From Bdellovibrio sp. ArHS (GTDB lineage Bacteria; Bdellovibrionota; Bdellovibrionia; Bdellovibrionales; Bdellovibrionaceae): 43,130 bases of DNA. This document shows, piece after piece, positions 8,611 through 17,678 of this stretch (position 1 is the first letter of the stretch; the number at the start of each line of letters is the position of its first letter). Under the pieces are notes generated by a model that saw only the letters and a program-made list of their open reading frames with translations, ran no database searches and was not told the origin of the DNA. The stretch is taken from positions 1-43,130 of the forward strand of contig NZ_JTEV01000032.1 of the NCBI RefSeq assembly GCF_000786105.1, read 5' to 3'. The position numbers and the translations under genes are program-made.

Positions 8611-9372
8611 CTATTCGCGCTCGTTCACTCGTTCAGTGAATTCTCTTTTCTTTTCAAAGACACCCACGATAAGGACGGCTGCTTCAAATAAAACCCACAT
8701 AGGTGTCAACATCATGACCATACTTAAAAGATCCGGTGGAGTGATAATCGCCGCAATCACCGCGATAGTCATAATTGCATAACGGCGATTCTTGCGTAAA
8801 AAAGATTGGGAAACAATGCCCAGCATTCCCAACACTACAATGACCAATGGCAACTCAAATGCCACGCCGAACATCAAACACATCTGGGTAAAAAAGCCCA
8901 TGTACTGATCAATAGAGATCATCGGCTTATCGACATCTCCCCCGAAATGCATCAGGAACTCGAACGCCATCGGCAATGCGATGTAATAAGAAAAGGCCGC
9001 GCCAAGAACGAACAGAACCGTTCCTGAAACGATGAATCCAAGAGTATACTTGCGCTCTTTAGAGTACAAACCAGGGGCAACAAAAAGCCAAACTTGATGA
9101 AGCCAAAATGGACATGAAACGAGAATACCGCACACAAAAGCCAGCTTTAAATGCGCAATGAATTTATCTAAGGGCCCCGTGTAGATAAGACCGCCACCTG
9201 GCAAATAGGGGGCAATCGGTGCACGAACAAAATTAAAAATCTGATCGCTGAAGCCATAACAGATTCCGGTCGCCACGACCAAAATCAAAGCGCAGTTGAT
9301 CAAACGCTTACGCAAATCAGCCAAATGCTCATACAATGATTGCGCTCGTGAATCCAGTTCTTCGCTTTTCAT
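8611..9372 (-). CDS. tatC: Twin-arginine translocase subunit TatC
   Basis: 253 aa, the usual TatC length (E. coli 258). TatC is the polytopic inner-membrane receptor that binds twin-arginine signal peptides of folded exported proteins, together with TatB. Visible marks are the cytoplasmic N-terminal motif EHLADLRKRL (Asp19 where many TatC have the signal-binding Glu), F-V-A-P-G-L-Y near residue 97-103, and Glu173 in FGVAFELP (E. coli Glu170 equivalent). About six membrane helices are apparent. The start ATG overlaps the tatB stop (ATGA), so the two are translationally coupled. No tatA is visible in the window. Confidence 0.96.
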   Translation of the reverse strand: MKSEELDSRAQSLYEHLADLRKRLINCALILVVATGICYGFSDQIFNFVRAPIAPYLPGGGLIYTGPLDKFIAHLKLAFVCGILVSCPFWLHQVWLFVAPGLYSKERKYTLGFIVSGTVLFVLGAAFSYYIALPMAFEFLMHFGGDVDKPMISIDQYMGFFTQMCLMFGVAFELPLVIVVLGMLGIVSQSFLRKNRRYAIMTIAVIAAIITPPDLLSMVMMLTPMWVLFEAAVLIVGVFEKKREFTERVNERE

Positions 9373-9683
9373 GAAGGTTTGTGCTCTTTATCTTCAGTGG
9401 GTTTTTGCTCGGTCAGTTCCATCTGTTGCGGATCAGAAGATGGTTGTGTGGGGCTTGCGGAGTCAGAAGAAGGCGGCGTCTTTTTTTTCGGTGGTTCATC
9501 GAAGTCGATTCTGTCAAAGCGCGCCTGTTGCTTGAGTTCTTCGCCCAGAACGTTGGTGCTTCTTTTAAGCTCATTTATGAAACGTCCCAGGGTGCGAGCT
9601 AATTCTGGAAGCTCTTTAGGCCCAATAACAATAAGGGCCAATACACCAAGGAAAATGAGTTCTGACATGCCTAAGCCAAACAT
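9369..9683 (-). CDS. tatB: Sec-independent translocase protein TatB
   Basis: 104 aa. A short N-terminal membrane helix is followed by an amphipathic helix and a charged, proline-rich tail (PPKKKTPPSSD), the TatA/B plan. MFGLGMSEL matches the TatB N-terminus (Glu8), and Gly21-Pro22 in VIGPKELP matches TatB rather than the FG-T/K hinge of TatA. TatB with TatC forms the receptor for twin-arginine substrates. There is no strong ribosome site; the gene starts 18 bases after the upstream stop, so coupling is likely. A dual TatA/TatB role is possible if no separate tatA exists elsewhere. Confidence 0.9.
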   Translation of the reverse strand: MFGLGMSELIFLGVLALIVIGPKELPELARTLGRFINELKRSTNVLGEELKQQARFDRIDFDEPPKKKTPPSSDSASPTQPSSDPQQMELTEQKPTEDKEHKPS

Positions 9684-9701
9684 GGCGACAGCATAGTGGA
9701 A

Positions 9702-10406
9702 TCAGCCTTGCTTGCCAAGCTTTACTTGGTCTTGCGGCAGAGTCAAAACACCCATTTCCACGAGCTTTTCGCGCGCCAGCTCCGACCCTGTTCGCATATA
9801 GCGGTCGTAGAGACGAAGAATACTTTCATCGCTCTTAATAAATGAATGATGGCTGATATATGTCAGGACATCCACAAAATCCAGGAACTGGCGGGAAAAC
9901 GTATTGTAAACTTTGGCCAGTGTATCTTCCCGTGTGCAGTGAGCCAGAGAGGCATAAGCCGCCCCACCGATTTCTGCATAGTAATCTACGTCCACAATTT
10001 TTCGCGAAAGAGAGTCCCCGAAAAAGCCGCTGATATAAAGAGTGCGATCGCCCAGCTTTCGAAGCAATTCCGCCTTCGTTGTGGCATCGGCGTTTTGTGC
10101 TGTTAGATACATTTCAGCCAAAGTCGTCGGATTCTTCCGCCCACTTTCGTTCGCGTATTCGCTTTCAAAAAGATTGCGGGCATCCAGATAGTGCTGCAAA
10201 AGATTTACAAGATAGTTTTCCACCAAAGGAAAGGTTTGGATCTTTCTTTGGCTTAAACCCTTTTGGACCATTTCTTGGAAATAGCCCTCAGGACTTACAA
10301 AAAGTTCTACTGAGTCGGTCGAACGCTTTTCCCTCATACCTAAGAGTTTAACAAATTTCAGGGGGGATACGGTTAATTGTTTTTTTGTATTCTGGGCCAA
10401 GGTCAC
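9702..10406 (-). CDS. Conserved-looking hypothetical protein upstream of tatBC
   Basis: 234 aa from a GTG start at 10406, with GGGAC about 7 bases upstream; an internal ATG at residue 24 (MREKRSTDS) is an alternative start. No signal peptide or membrane segment is visible. The protein looks mainly helical and soluble (LVNLLQHYLDARNLFESEY, VYNTFSRQFLDFVDVLTYIS), with a central GG-A-A-Y-A-S-L-A-H-C patch. It lies between the M16 peptidase gene and tatB, all in one direction, so it is probably co-transcribed with the Tat genes. I do not recognise a family and give no function. Confidence 0.8.
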   Translation of the reverse strand: MTLAQNTKKQLTVSPLKFVKLLGMREKRSTDSVELFVSPEGYFQEMVQKGLSQRKIQTFPLVENYLVNLLQHYLDARNLFESEYANESGRKNPTTLAEMYLTAQNADATTKAELLRKLGDRTLYISGFFGDSLSRKIVDVDYYAEIGGAAYASLAHCTREDTLAKVYNTFSRQFLDFVDVLTYISHHSFIKSDESILRLYDRYMRTGSELAREKLVEMGVLTLPQDQVKLGKQG

Positions 10407-10487
10407 ATTTGTCCCAAAGTGATACAGCTTTTCGACAGAATCGTTTCACATCCCGACCGAACCATTCTGCCAAACCTCAGACGCGAT

Positions 10488-13091
10488 TTAAAGATCGACG
10501 TCTGAAGGGCCTACCAAGCTGATGATTGAAGGTTGCGCAAAAATCTTCTGCGCCAGATCCTGAACCGCCTCGGGAGTCACGGCAAAATATTTATCCGCGA
10601 CGTCCAATGTCTCTTTGTAATCAAGACCATAAATGTCGTCGAAAAGAAGAGCATTACAGATGGTGCTTTTTCTTTGCAATTCAATGTCATGACGTCCGAT
10701 CAGATACCTTTGCGCCCGACCCAATTCCTCTTCTGAAATCTTCACATCGGCCAACTTTTGAAATTCAGCCTTCAGCATCTGAATGGCTTTTTCAGATTTT
10801 TCAGGAGAACAACCGATGTATCCACCGAAATATCCACACTCCAAACCTTCCATATGCATAGGTGATACCGAGTAGGCTAAAGAATTTTTATCACGCAGTT
10901 CGATAAATAGCCGACCACCCTGACCACTCAGAATGGACTGAATAATTTCAAGAGTGAAACGGTTTGGATCTTTCAGCGTCAAACCGCGATAGCCTACGAT
11001 AATATGGCTCTGCTCTTTTTTTAGCTCGTGATAAAGTTTTTTGCCGTTTTTCAAATCCGCAATGGGGAATTTATTGGATATACGCTCCCCTTTGGGAAGT
11101 TGTTTTGTGATCTCTTCAAGCTTATCCGCCCATTTGCTTTTATTGACGTCACCAACAACACAGAAAGTGAGGTTTTTAGCCTGAGCGATCTTTTTATAGT
11201 AAGCCATCAGATGCTCGGAATTGATCGCATCAATGCTGGCCTCAGTTCCAATAATGTCTCTGGCATAAGGGTGGCCCTTAAAGATTTCCTGCATGAAGCT
11301 TAAGACACAAATCTGCGCGGGGTTGTCGTTGCGCGCTTTGATCTGATTTTTAATAACGACCTTTTCCCGCTCTAGAATATCCTGAGGAAAAAGCGGGTGA
11401 AGTAAAGAATCTGCATAGACCTCAAGCATTTTGTCTTCAAACGGCGACAGGTAGTCCATCGACAAACCCGCAGAATTTCTGCCACCGAAAGCTCCTAAGC
11501 CCGCAGCCAGTTCATCGACTTTAAGATTGATATCGTCTTCGGTAAAGTTCTTTGATCCGGAAAGCCAGTTACGCGAAAAAAGCTCCGTCAAGCCATTCTG
11601 ATTTTCTTCTTCAACCCGCACGCCACCCAAAAACGCCGCCTTCATCGCAACATAGGGGGTATCTTTTTGTTCGCGAATTAGCAACGTCGCCCCAGACGAC
11701 AAGGTTATTTTTTCCGTTGTCGGAGAATGCTTAACTGCGCCAGTGTTGATGTTGAACTTCTTCGCTTTGAATTTGGTAATATCTTTAGAAAACTTAGCCT
11801 TCGCCAAAGCTTTTCTTAAATCCTTCGCAAAAGACTTAAGAATTGTTTCAGCTTCTTTCTTATCCATATTGGTCATCAGGGAAAGACCGAAGGTATCGGG
11901 TTTGAAATATTTTTTTGCAACCTTCTGAATGTCTTCGGGCTTTAACGCGTAGACCTCTTTCATGTACTTACGATAGTAGTCATGGTCATTATAATAGAAC
12001 TCGTTGCTTCCCGCTTTTCTCGCAATGTTATCCACCGTTTCCATCGAATACACTTCGTGACTTGCAAAATTTGTAATGGCTTTTTGCATTTCCGAGGACG
12101 TGGGCGGTTCTTCAATCAGCTTCACAAGTTCCGGCGTCATCTTCGCCAGGGCTTTACCCAGATTCTCTTTTTCCAGGTTAAACGAAATCGCAAACAGACC
12201 ATCATCCTGCATCGAATAACTGAAGGAACCTACAGAGTTCGTCAAAGGTTCACGAATACGCAAGCTTTGCATCAACCGACAGGAGTCCCCTTGCCCCAGG
12301 ATTGCAGAAAGGACTTCAAGGGCCGCGATGTCCTTATGTTTGACATTGGGTATACGCCACGTCAGATATCCGGTAGTTTGTTCGAACTTGGCTTGTTCAA
12401 CCTTGATACGGATTGATTTTTGCGCAGGCTCTTTCGTGCGCGCGACTTTTTTCAGCTTGTAAGGAGCAAAGGCGCCAAAGAGCGCTTCCACTTTTTTCTT
12501 CATTTCTTTTGAATCAAAGTCTCCCGCGACAACCAGGAACATGTTCGAAGGTACGTAACGACTGTGGTAATACTGCAGAATCTTCTTAGGTGAAACAGTG
12601 TTGACGACTTTATCATAGCCGATCACGGGTCGCCCGTAAGGATGTTTCTTAAACACATTGGTGAAGAGCAGTTGGCTTGCGCGCCGACCCGGGCTGTCCT
12701 GGCCGCGTTTGATTTCTTCGATCACGACTTCTCGCTCGTTATCAATTTCTTTCGGGTCAAATGTCGGAAAACCCATCATTTCACTGATAACATCCAAAGC
12801 CACATCCGAGAATTGCTTCGAGATCGTCACGTAAAAAACCGTTTGGTCAAACGATGTGTAGGCATTAAGCTCCCCGCCAGAGCCTTCGACCGTTGCGGCA
12901 ATTTCGCCGACATTGTACTTGCGGGTTCCTTTAAAGACCAAATGCTCGATGAAATGTGAAATCCCCTCTTCACCCTTTTTTTCGTCGGCCGAGCCCGTTT
13001 TCACCCACATTTGAACTGAGACCACCGGAGACTTGTGACTCTCTAAGAAAAGGACCTTCATACCGTTTTTTAGTTGAAATTTTTTAGACAT
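10488..13091 (-). CDS. M16 family zinc metallopeptidase (two-domain)
   Basis: 867 aa, two tandem M16 (pitrilysin/insulinase) repeats. The first half carries the inverted zinc motif HxxEH as His46-Phe-Ile-Glu49-His50, with the third ligand Glu126 in EREVVIEEI, so it should be active. The second half, from about residue 440, has NGLTELFSRNW where the motif would be, so it is the non-catalytic partner that closes the chamber. M16 enzymes degrade peptides or mitochondrial-type precursors. No signal peptide is visible, so it is likely cytoplasmic. The start ATG is 16 bases from the divergent hemW start. It heads a minus-strand series with the 9702-10406 gene and tatBC. Confidence 0.95.
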   Translation of the reverse strand: MSKKFQLKNGMKVLFLESHKSPVVSVQMWVKTGSADEKKGEEGISHFIEHLVFKGTRKYNVGEIAATVEGSGGELNAYTSFDQTVFYVTISKQFSDVALDVISEMMGFPTFDPKEIDNEREVVIEEIKRGQDSPGRRASQLLFTNVFKKHPYGRPVIGYDKVVNTVSPKKILQYYHSRYVPSNMFLVVAGDFDSKEMKKKVEALFGAFAPYKLKKVARTKEPAQKSIRIKVEQAKFEQTTGYLTWRIPNVKHKDIAALEVLSAILGQGDSCRLMQSLRIREPLTNSVGSFSYSMQDDGLFAISFNLEKENLGKALAKMTPELVKLIEEPPTSSEMQKAITNFASHEVYSMETVDNIARKAGSNEFYYNDHDYYRKYMKEVYALKPEDIQKVAKKYFKPDTFGLSLMTNMDKKEAETILKSFAKDLRKALAKAKFSKDITKFKAKKFNINTGAVKHSPTTEKITLSSGATLLIREQKDTPYVAMKAAFLGGVRVEEENQNGLTELFSRNWLSGSKNFTEDDINLKVDELAAGLGAFGGRNSAGLSMDYLSPFEDKMLEVYADSLLHPLFPQDILEREKVVIKNQIKARNDNPAQICVLSFMQEIFKGHPYARDIIGTEASIDAINSEHLMAYYKKIAQAKNLTFCVVGDVNKSKWADKLEEITKQLPKGERISNKFPIADLKNGKKLYHELKKEQSHIIVGYRGLTLKDPNRFTLEIIQSILSGQGGRLFIELRDKNSLAYSVSPMHMEGLECGYFGGYIGCSPEKSEKAIQMLKAEFQKLADVKISEEELGRAQRYLIGRHDIELQRKSTICNALLFDDIYGLDYKETLDVADKYFAVTPEAVQDLAQKIFAQPSIISLVGPSDVDL

Positions 13092-13107
13092 ACTCTAGAT
13101 AACTCCC

Positions 13108-14280
13108 ATGGCATTTGGCGTCTACGTTCACATTCCTTACTGTATTCAGCGCTGCACTTATTGTGACTTCGCGACTTATGAGCAAAGTAAGATTTTGCCT
13201 CCGGATCAGTATGTCGAATTGCTTTTCAAAGAAATTCGCCAGAAGCACCGCTATTACACCCCGCAAAAGTTGGACACGCTTTACTTTGGCGGAGGAACAC
13301 CGAGCTTGATCCCAGCTCCTCTCATTGTATCGATTATCAAAGAGCTGGGTAGATACGGATTTACAACTGGACCCGATAGCGAAATTACGATCGAAATCAA
13401 TCCGGCAACAATCAACGAAGACAAGTTAAAAATGTATTTAGATCATGGAGTGAACCGCTTCAGTGTTGGCGCTCAAACTTTCGATGATCGGTTGTTGAAA
13501 ATGGTCCACCGCGAACACTCGGCAAAGCAAACCCTGGAAACACTGGACCTTTTGCGGGCTCATGATTTAAACTTCAGTTTCGATATTTTATTTGCCCTGC
13601 CTTCACAAACAGTTGCGGGCTTGAAAAACGATGTGAAAATCGCGATAGAACAAGGTGCTAAACATATCAGCCCCTATTGTTTGACTGTTCCTGATGGACA
13701 CCCTCTGTCAAAAGGCCGTCCTTTGGAAGAAGAGCAGGTCGAAATGTTCGACATCATTGCCGATCAACTCACGACCAGCGGTTTTCAGCAGTACGAAATA
13801 TCCAACTTCGCCTTACCTGGATTCGAATCGCGTCACAATATGCTTTATTGGGTGGACGAGCCCTATTGGGGATTGGGACTCAGCGCCCACTCATACAGTT
13901 TGGAATCGGCTTGGGGCACTCGCTATTGGAACATCAACTCTATCAATGAATACCAAAAGCAAATTTTGGCGTTTGATGGGCAAGAGTTTACTTCACCGGC
14001 GACGCATCTGCCTGCTGCTCAACACGAAATTCTGGAGATGCATCAAGCTCTCACCGACTTTTGTCATACTTCGATGCGTTTAATGCGTGGGCTCAGTCAG
14101 GAAAAGCTGGCGCAAAAGTTTCCGTCAGACATCGCGCAAAAAGTCAGCGAAATCTTAAACTCTTTAATTCAAAAGCGCTGGGTTCAATATGGCCGTGGGC
14201 ATTGGTCGCTTACACGTGAAGGCTTGGTTTTAAGCAATAAAGTCTTTCAAGAATTAACCTTCCTCGCTGAAGATATTTAA
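13108..14280 (+). CDS. hemW: HemW-like radical SAM heme chaperone
   Basis: 390 aa (E. coli HemW about 378). The radical SAM cluster motif is C12-x3-C16-x2-C19 in YCIQRCTYCDF, and the HemW-type YFGGGTPS follows at about residue 56-63. The C-terminal HemN_C-like domain is present (LMRGLSQEKL). It lacks the N-terminal extension of the oxidase HemN, so heme trafficking is the better call than coproporphyrinogen oxidation. ATG 13108 is the first possible start, because an in-frame TAG lies at 13096. No good Shine-Dalgarno is visible. It is divergent from the M16 gene with only 16 bases between starts, and grpE follows. Confidence 0.93.
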   Translation: MAFGVYVHIPYCIQRCTYCDFATYEQSKILPPDQYVELLFKEIRQKHRYYTPQKLDTLYFGGGTPSLIPAPLIVSIIKELGRYGFTTGPDSEITIEINPATINEDKLKMYLDHGVNRFSVGAQTFDDRLLKMVHREHSAKQTLETLDLLRAHDLNFSFDILFALPSQTVAGLKNDVKIAIEQGAKHISPYCLTVPDGHPLSKGRPLEEEQVEMFDIIADQLTTSGFQQYEISNFALPGFESRHNMLYWVDEPYWGLGLSAHSYSLESAWGTRYWNINSINEYQKQILAFDGQEFTSPATHLPAAQHEILEMHQALTDFCHTSMRLMRGLSQEKLAQKFPSDIAQKVSEILNSLIQKRWVQYGRGHWSLTREGLVLSNKVFQELTFLAEDI

Positions 14281-14302
14281 AGGCCTGTCGCACCTCGGGA
14301 CA

Positions 14303-14331
14303 TTGACAATCCTAAACGAATACACAATCTT
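14303..14331 (+). promoter_or_regulatory. Possible sigma-70-type promoter for grpE
   Basis: A perfect TTGACA (14303-14308) lies 17 bases before AATCTT (14326-14331), a poor -10. The grpE ATG at 14354 would then have a leader of about 15-20 bases carrying AAAGGAA. No CIRCE repeat or heat-shock sigma-32 motif is visible. Confidence 0.35.
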
Positions 14332-14353
14332 AAGTATTGCGAAAGGAACTGTC

Positions 14354-14878
14354 ATGTCAGAAGAAAATAACTCTCAAAATTCCAATTCTGCCAATCCAGA
14401 AAATGCAGCCGCAAACGGCTCTTCTGAAATTCAGAAACTTCAAGAACAAGCAGAGAAGTTCAAAAACGACTTCTTGTATCTAAGAGCAGAGTTCGAAAAC
14501 TATAAACGCAACGCCATCAAGGAACGCTCTGATCTTGTTAAGTACGGCGGCGAGCGTTTTATCCGTGACCTTCTTGAAGTGGTTGATAATTTCGAACGCG
14601 CATTGCAAACCACTGTGAGTGCTGAAAATTTTGCGACGTTCCGTCAGGGTGTCGAAATGACAGCACAAGAACTTAAGTCTTTGTTGCAACGTCATTCGGT
14701 GAACGAAATCCCCGCGCAAGGTGCTGCTTTTGATCCCAATTATCACGAAGCCCTGGGCAGCGAGCCGACCGAACAGGTGGCGCCGGGACACATTCTTCGT
14801 GTCTTTAAAAAGCCTTATAAGTTTCATGACAAAGTTATTCGTCCAGGCCAAGTGGTGGTTGCTAAGAAACCAGAATAA
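14354..14878 (+). CDS. grpE: GrpE nucleotide exchange factor
   Basis: 174 aa from ATG 14354, chosen because AAAGGAA lies 7 bases upstream; an upstream in-frame TTG at 14303 has none and falls in the likely promoter. GrpE releases ADP from DnaK and so drives the Hsp70 folding cycle. The long N-terminal helix region (EIQKLQEQAEKFKNDF, LYLRAEFENYKR) and the C-terminal beta motif (PNYHEALG, VIRPGQVVVAKKPE) are typical. The Asn/Ser-rich first 25 residues are disordered. The dnaJ-class gene begins 10 bases after its stop, so they form an operon. No dnaK is in the window. Confidence 0.96.
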   Translation: MSEENNSQNSNSANPENAAANGSSEIQKLQEQAEKFKNDFLYLRAEFENYKRNAIKERSDLVKYGGERFIRDLLEVVDNFERALQTTVSAENFATFRQGVEMTAQELKSLLQRHSVNEIPAQGAAFDPNYHEALGSEPTEQVAPGHILRVFKKPYKFHDKVIRPGQVVVAKKPE

Positions 14879-14887
14879 GAGGGTTGA

Positions 14888-15898
14888 TTGTCTAAAAAAG
14901 ACTTATACTCCACATTAGGTGTCTCTCGATCAGCTTCCGCGGAAGAGATCAAGAAGGCGTATCGCAAACTTGCGATACAATATCATCCTGACAAAAATCC
15001 CGGCGATAAAAAAGCTGAAGAAAAGTTCAAGGAAATCAGTCAGGCCTACGATGTCTTGAGTGACGCCAAAAAACGTGAAATGTACGACCAGTTCGGCCAT
15101 GCGGGCGCTCAAGGTTTCGGCGGTGGTGCCGGACCTGGCGGGTTTGGTGGCGCTGGTGGCTTCGGAGGATTTGGCGGCTTTGGCAATCAAGGTGGTGCCG
15201 GCGGAGCTTCCGGTGGCGATCCCTTTCAAGATATCTTCGGGGATGTTTTCGGAGAAATATTTGGAAATGCTCGTGGCGGCGCTGGCGCTCGAGGCCGTCG
15301 TCAACAAGCCAAGGGCACGGATCTACGCTACACTTTAAATATCTCTTTTGAAGATTCGGCGCTGGGCGCGGAAAAAGTTATCAGCTTCGTTCGCCAAAAA
15401 GGCGGAAAAGAAGAAACAGCAAAGCTTTCGGTCAACGTCCCTGCCGGCGTCAAGGAAGGTCAAAGACTGAAACTTGCCGGAGAAGGCGACGCCCCGGCTG
15501 GCGCATCTGCTGGTGATCTTTATGTCATCATCAACATTCAGGAACATCCTTTATTTAAACGACATGAAAATGATGTCATCTTGGATCTTCCGATCGTTTA
15601 TACAGATGCCATTTTAGGTACAAACATTGAGGTTCCGACTTTAACGGGCAAGGCGATGATCCGCATTCCGCCGGGAACTCATTCGGGCCAGACGTTCCGA
15701 CTAAAAGGAAAAGGTTTTCCAAAGTTAGGTGGCTTTGGATCCGGTGACATGTTGGTCAAAGTCCTTGTCGATACTCCCCACCATATTTCAGCACGACAAA
15801 AAGAACTTATTGAAGAGCTTGCGAAGTCGACAGAGTCCTCGCCTCTTGTAAAAGCCTTTCAGGAAAAAGTCTCGCACATCATGAGGAACAGAAAATGA
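14888..15898 (+). CDS. DnaJ-class co-chaperone without zinc finger
   Basis: 336 aa from a TTG start at 14888, with AAGAGGG 6 bases upstream. The N-terminal J domain (residues 1-70) contains HPD in [12 protein letters not shown], which stimulates Hsp70 ATPase. It is followed by a long Gly/Phe-rich linker (residues about 75-140) and the two beta-sandwich substrate domains ([13 protein letters not shown]). The four CxxCxGxG zinc motifs of true DnaJ are absent, so this is a type II protein of CbpA style. Its position beside grpE suggests it serves as a main DnaK partner here, an inference. Its stop overlaps the next start (ATGA). Confidence 0.92.
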   Translation: MSKKDLYSTLGVSRSASAEEIKKAYRKLAIQYHPDKNPGDKKAEEKFKEISQAYDVLSDAKKREMYDQFGHAGAQGFGGGAGPGGFGGAGGFGGFGGFGNQGGAGGASGGDPFQDIFGDVFGEIFGNARGGAGARGRRQQAKGTDLRYTLNISFEDSALGAEKVISFVRQKGGKEETAKLSVNVPAGVKEGQRLKLAGEGDAPAGASAGDLYVIINIQEHPLFKRHENDVILDLPIVYTDAILGTNIEVPTLTGKAMIRIPPGTHSGQTFRLKGKGFPKLGGFGSGDMLVKVLVDTPHHISARQKELIEELAKSTESSPLVKAFQEKVSHIMRNRK

Positions 15899-17571
15899 CG
15901 TTTCGATTCGCACTTTTGTTAAGCGCATGCCTTTTAGCTTCCTGTACGACGGTCGCAACAAAAAAGCGACCTCCCTACAAGCCTACACCGGTGACTTCAA
16001 CGACAAAAAAGCCAAAGTCTATGGCGGGCATGACGGCGGGCCGAACCCCCGAACAAATTCAAAGCGAAGCTTTGACTTTGCCGGAGCAGCCCAAGACAGA
16101 AGATGCGTTGGAATATTTAAAACTCCTTGTGAATAAATCCGTTCAGGCGCCGACTAAAACAGAACAAGATGCCAATCGCCTGCATGCCATCGATATCGTC
16201 GAAAACAAACTGAACGAGGATCAACTGGAAGAAGTCGCTGACGGGTCAGACTTTGGCTATCTTCGCGCCCATGCGATGTACCGTCTTGGTGAACTGGCTC
16301 TTGATAAAAAAGACACTTCAGCCGCAAAAAAGTATTTTTCCGCGGTAAATGATTTTGTCCCAGGAACAGATCAGGCCATTCGCGCGCAAGAGATGATCCA
16401 GCAGTTAGATGCCTCTAAAAATGTGCATACCGAAACCGTGGGGGTCATTCTTCCCTTAAGCGGCAAGAATGCTCCTGTTGGACAGCGAGCCTTGCGCGGT
16501 CTTGAGATGGGTCTGGGTCTTCATATTCCCGGATCGGGTTTCAAATTAGCTGTCATGGATAGCGAAGGAAATCCGGACTCGGCCCGCCGAGGTGTCGAGC
16601 GTTTGGTTAAAGAAGATAATGTGATCGCAATTGTCGGTAGCTTGTTAAGCAAGACGGCCCCTGCCGTGGCGGCAAAATCTGACGAGTTGGGTGTTCCCAC
16701 TGTAGCTCTTTCACAAAGATCAGGGCTGACAGAAATTGGACCGACTGTTTTTCGAAACTCTTTAACCAGCGGAATGCAGGTTCGTGCTTTAGTTCGCACC
16801 GCCATGGAAAACTTGGGCATGAAGAAGTTTGCGATCCTTTATCCAAACGATGCCTACGGTGTCGAGTTCACAAATATCTTCTGGGATGAAGTCCTGGCGC
16901 GCGGCGGGCAGATCACGGCCGTGCAAAACTACTCCACTAAAGAAACAGACTTCCGCCTTGTTATTCAAAGACTCGTGGGCACTTACTTCGGCGAAGCTCG
17001 CCAAGATGAATTCAATTTGCGTTTAAAAGAACTTCAGCACAGTGACAAAAAAAGATCCGTGCGTCAGTCGAATCTAGAGAATGTTCTGCCACCCATTGCG
17101 GACTTCGATGCGATATTTATTCCTGATAGCGTGAAAGCCATGGGACAGATCTCTGCTATGCTTTCTTATAATGATGTTAAGAATGTGAAGCTTATGGGTA
17201 CCAACCTTTGGAACACCAAAGACGTCGCACGCAGAGCGGGTAACTTTTCTAACAACCTGCTTTTCGTGGACAGTCTGACACCGACAGCCCAGGACAAGTC
17301 ACGTTTTGTTGCTGAATACAGAGCGCTCTATAATGAGGACCCTTCACTCATCGAAGTTCAGGCGTACGATGCAGGTCTTATTCTGCGCCAGCTTATCGTG
17401 GCCGGCGCCGACAGTCGCGAAAAGTTAACGGAAAAGCTTAGCCAGCTAAACCGCTTCCCTGGCGCCTTAGGGGCTCTTTCGATGAATTCTGAACGCGAAA
17501 TTGAGCGTCCGGTCACAGCCCTAACTGTTGAAAAAGGCGAAGTAATTCCTTTTAAAACCCTCGTTAAATAG
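15895..17571 (+). CDS. LpoA-like lipoprotein with periplasmic-binding fold
   Basis: 558 aa. Residues 1-17 form a lipoprotein signal ending L-A-S-C, with Cys17 the lipid site. Residues about 80-165 look helical and TPR-like ([20 protein letters not shown]). From about residue 180 a type I periplasmic-binding domain begins ([20 protein letters not shown]), as in leucine-binding proteins. This two-part plan matches LpoA/LppC outer-membrane lipoproteins, which activate penicillin-binding protein PBP1A. A ligand-binding role is the alternative. It is joined to the dnaJ-class gene by a 4-base overlap, an unusual pairing. A T-rich terminator-like hairpin follows. Confidence 0.85.
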   Translation: MTFRFALLLSACLLASCTTVATKKRPPYKPTPVTSTTKKPKSMAGMTAGRTPEQIQSEALTLPEQPKTEDALEYLKLLVNKSVQAPTKTEQDANRLHAIDIVENKLNEDQLEEVADGSDFGYLRAHAMYRLGELALDKKDTSAAKKYFSAVNDFVPGTDQAIRAQEMIQQLDASKNVHTETVGVILPLSGKNAPVGQRALRGLEMGLGLHIPGSGFKLAVMDSEGNPDSARRGVERLVKEDNVIAIVGSLLSKTAPAVAAKSDELGVPTVALSQRSGLTEIGPTVFRNSLTSGMQVRALVRTAMENLGMKKFAILYPNDAYGVEFTNIFWDEVLARGGQITAVQNYSTKETDFRLVIQRLVGTYFGEARQDEFNLRLKELQHSDKKRSVRQSNLENVLPPIADFDAIFIPDSVKAMGQISAMLSYNDVKNVKLMGTNLWNTKDVARRAGNFSNNLLFVDSLTPTAQDKSRFVAEYRALYNEDPSLIEVQAYDAGLILRQLIVAGADSREKLTEKLSQLNRFPGALGALSMNSEREIERPVTALTVEKGEVIPFKTLVK

Positions 17572-17573
17572 GT

Positions 17574-17602
17574 GCCATAAGATAATTTAATGGCTTTTTT
17601 TT
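17574..17602 (+). terminator. Weak-stem terminator after the LpoA-like gene
   Basis: GCCAT (17574-17578) pairs with ATGGC (17590-17594) and is followed by eight T (17595-17602). The stem is short, so termination may be partial, leaving some readthrough into the DksA-like gene downstream. Confidence 0.5.
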
Positions 17603-17675
17603 AACCCCCTTCTGCGGTGTGCCGGTCTTAGGTACACCAGCGACGACGCAGTCGCAGAATCTAAAGAAGGGGGTT
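17603..17675 (+). promoter_or_regulatory. Branched RNA leader sequestering the SD of the first DksA-like gene
   Basis: AACCCCCTTCT (17603-17613) is a perfect 11-base complement of AGAAGGGGGTT (17665-17675), which contains the Shine-Dalgarno of the gene starting at 17679. Inside this outer stem are two further hairpins: GGTGTGCC/GGTACACC (17616-17623 with 17631-17638, one G-T wobble, 7-base loop) and GCGAC/GTCGC (17640-17644 with 17651-17655). An alternative pairing, TCTGCG with CGCAGA (17611-17616 with 17653-17658), would compete with it. Folded as drawn, the ribosome site is closed, so translation should depend on opening the stem. The pairing is seen; regulation is inferred. No known riboswitch class is recognised. 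Confidence 0.6.
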
Positions 17676-17678
17676 GTT

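Noticed and set aside
9379-9696. Plus-strand frame of 105 codons opposite tatB
   Set aside because: It is antisense to clear tatB, is rich in Ser/Cys, and has no ribosome site.
14303-14353. Longer grpE reading frame from TTG 14303
   Set aside because: The TTG is part of a TTGACA box and lacks a ribosome site; ATG 14354 has AAAGGAA.
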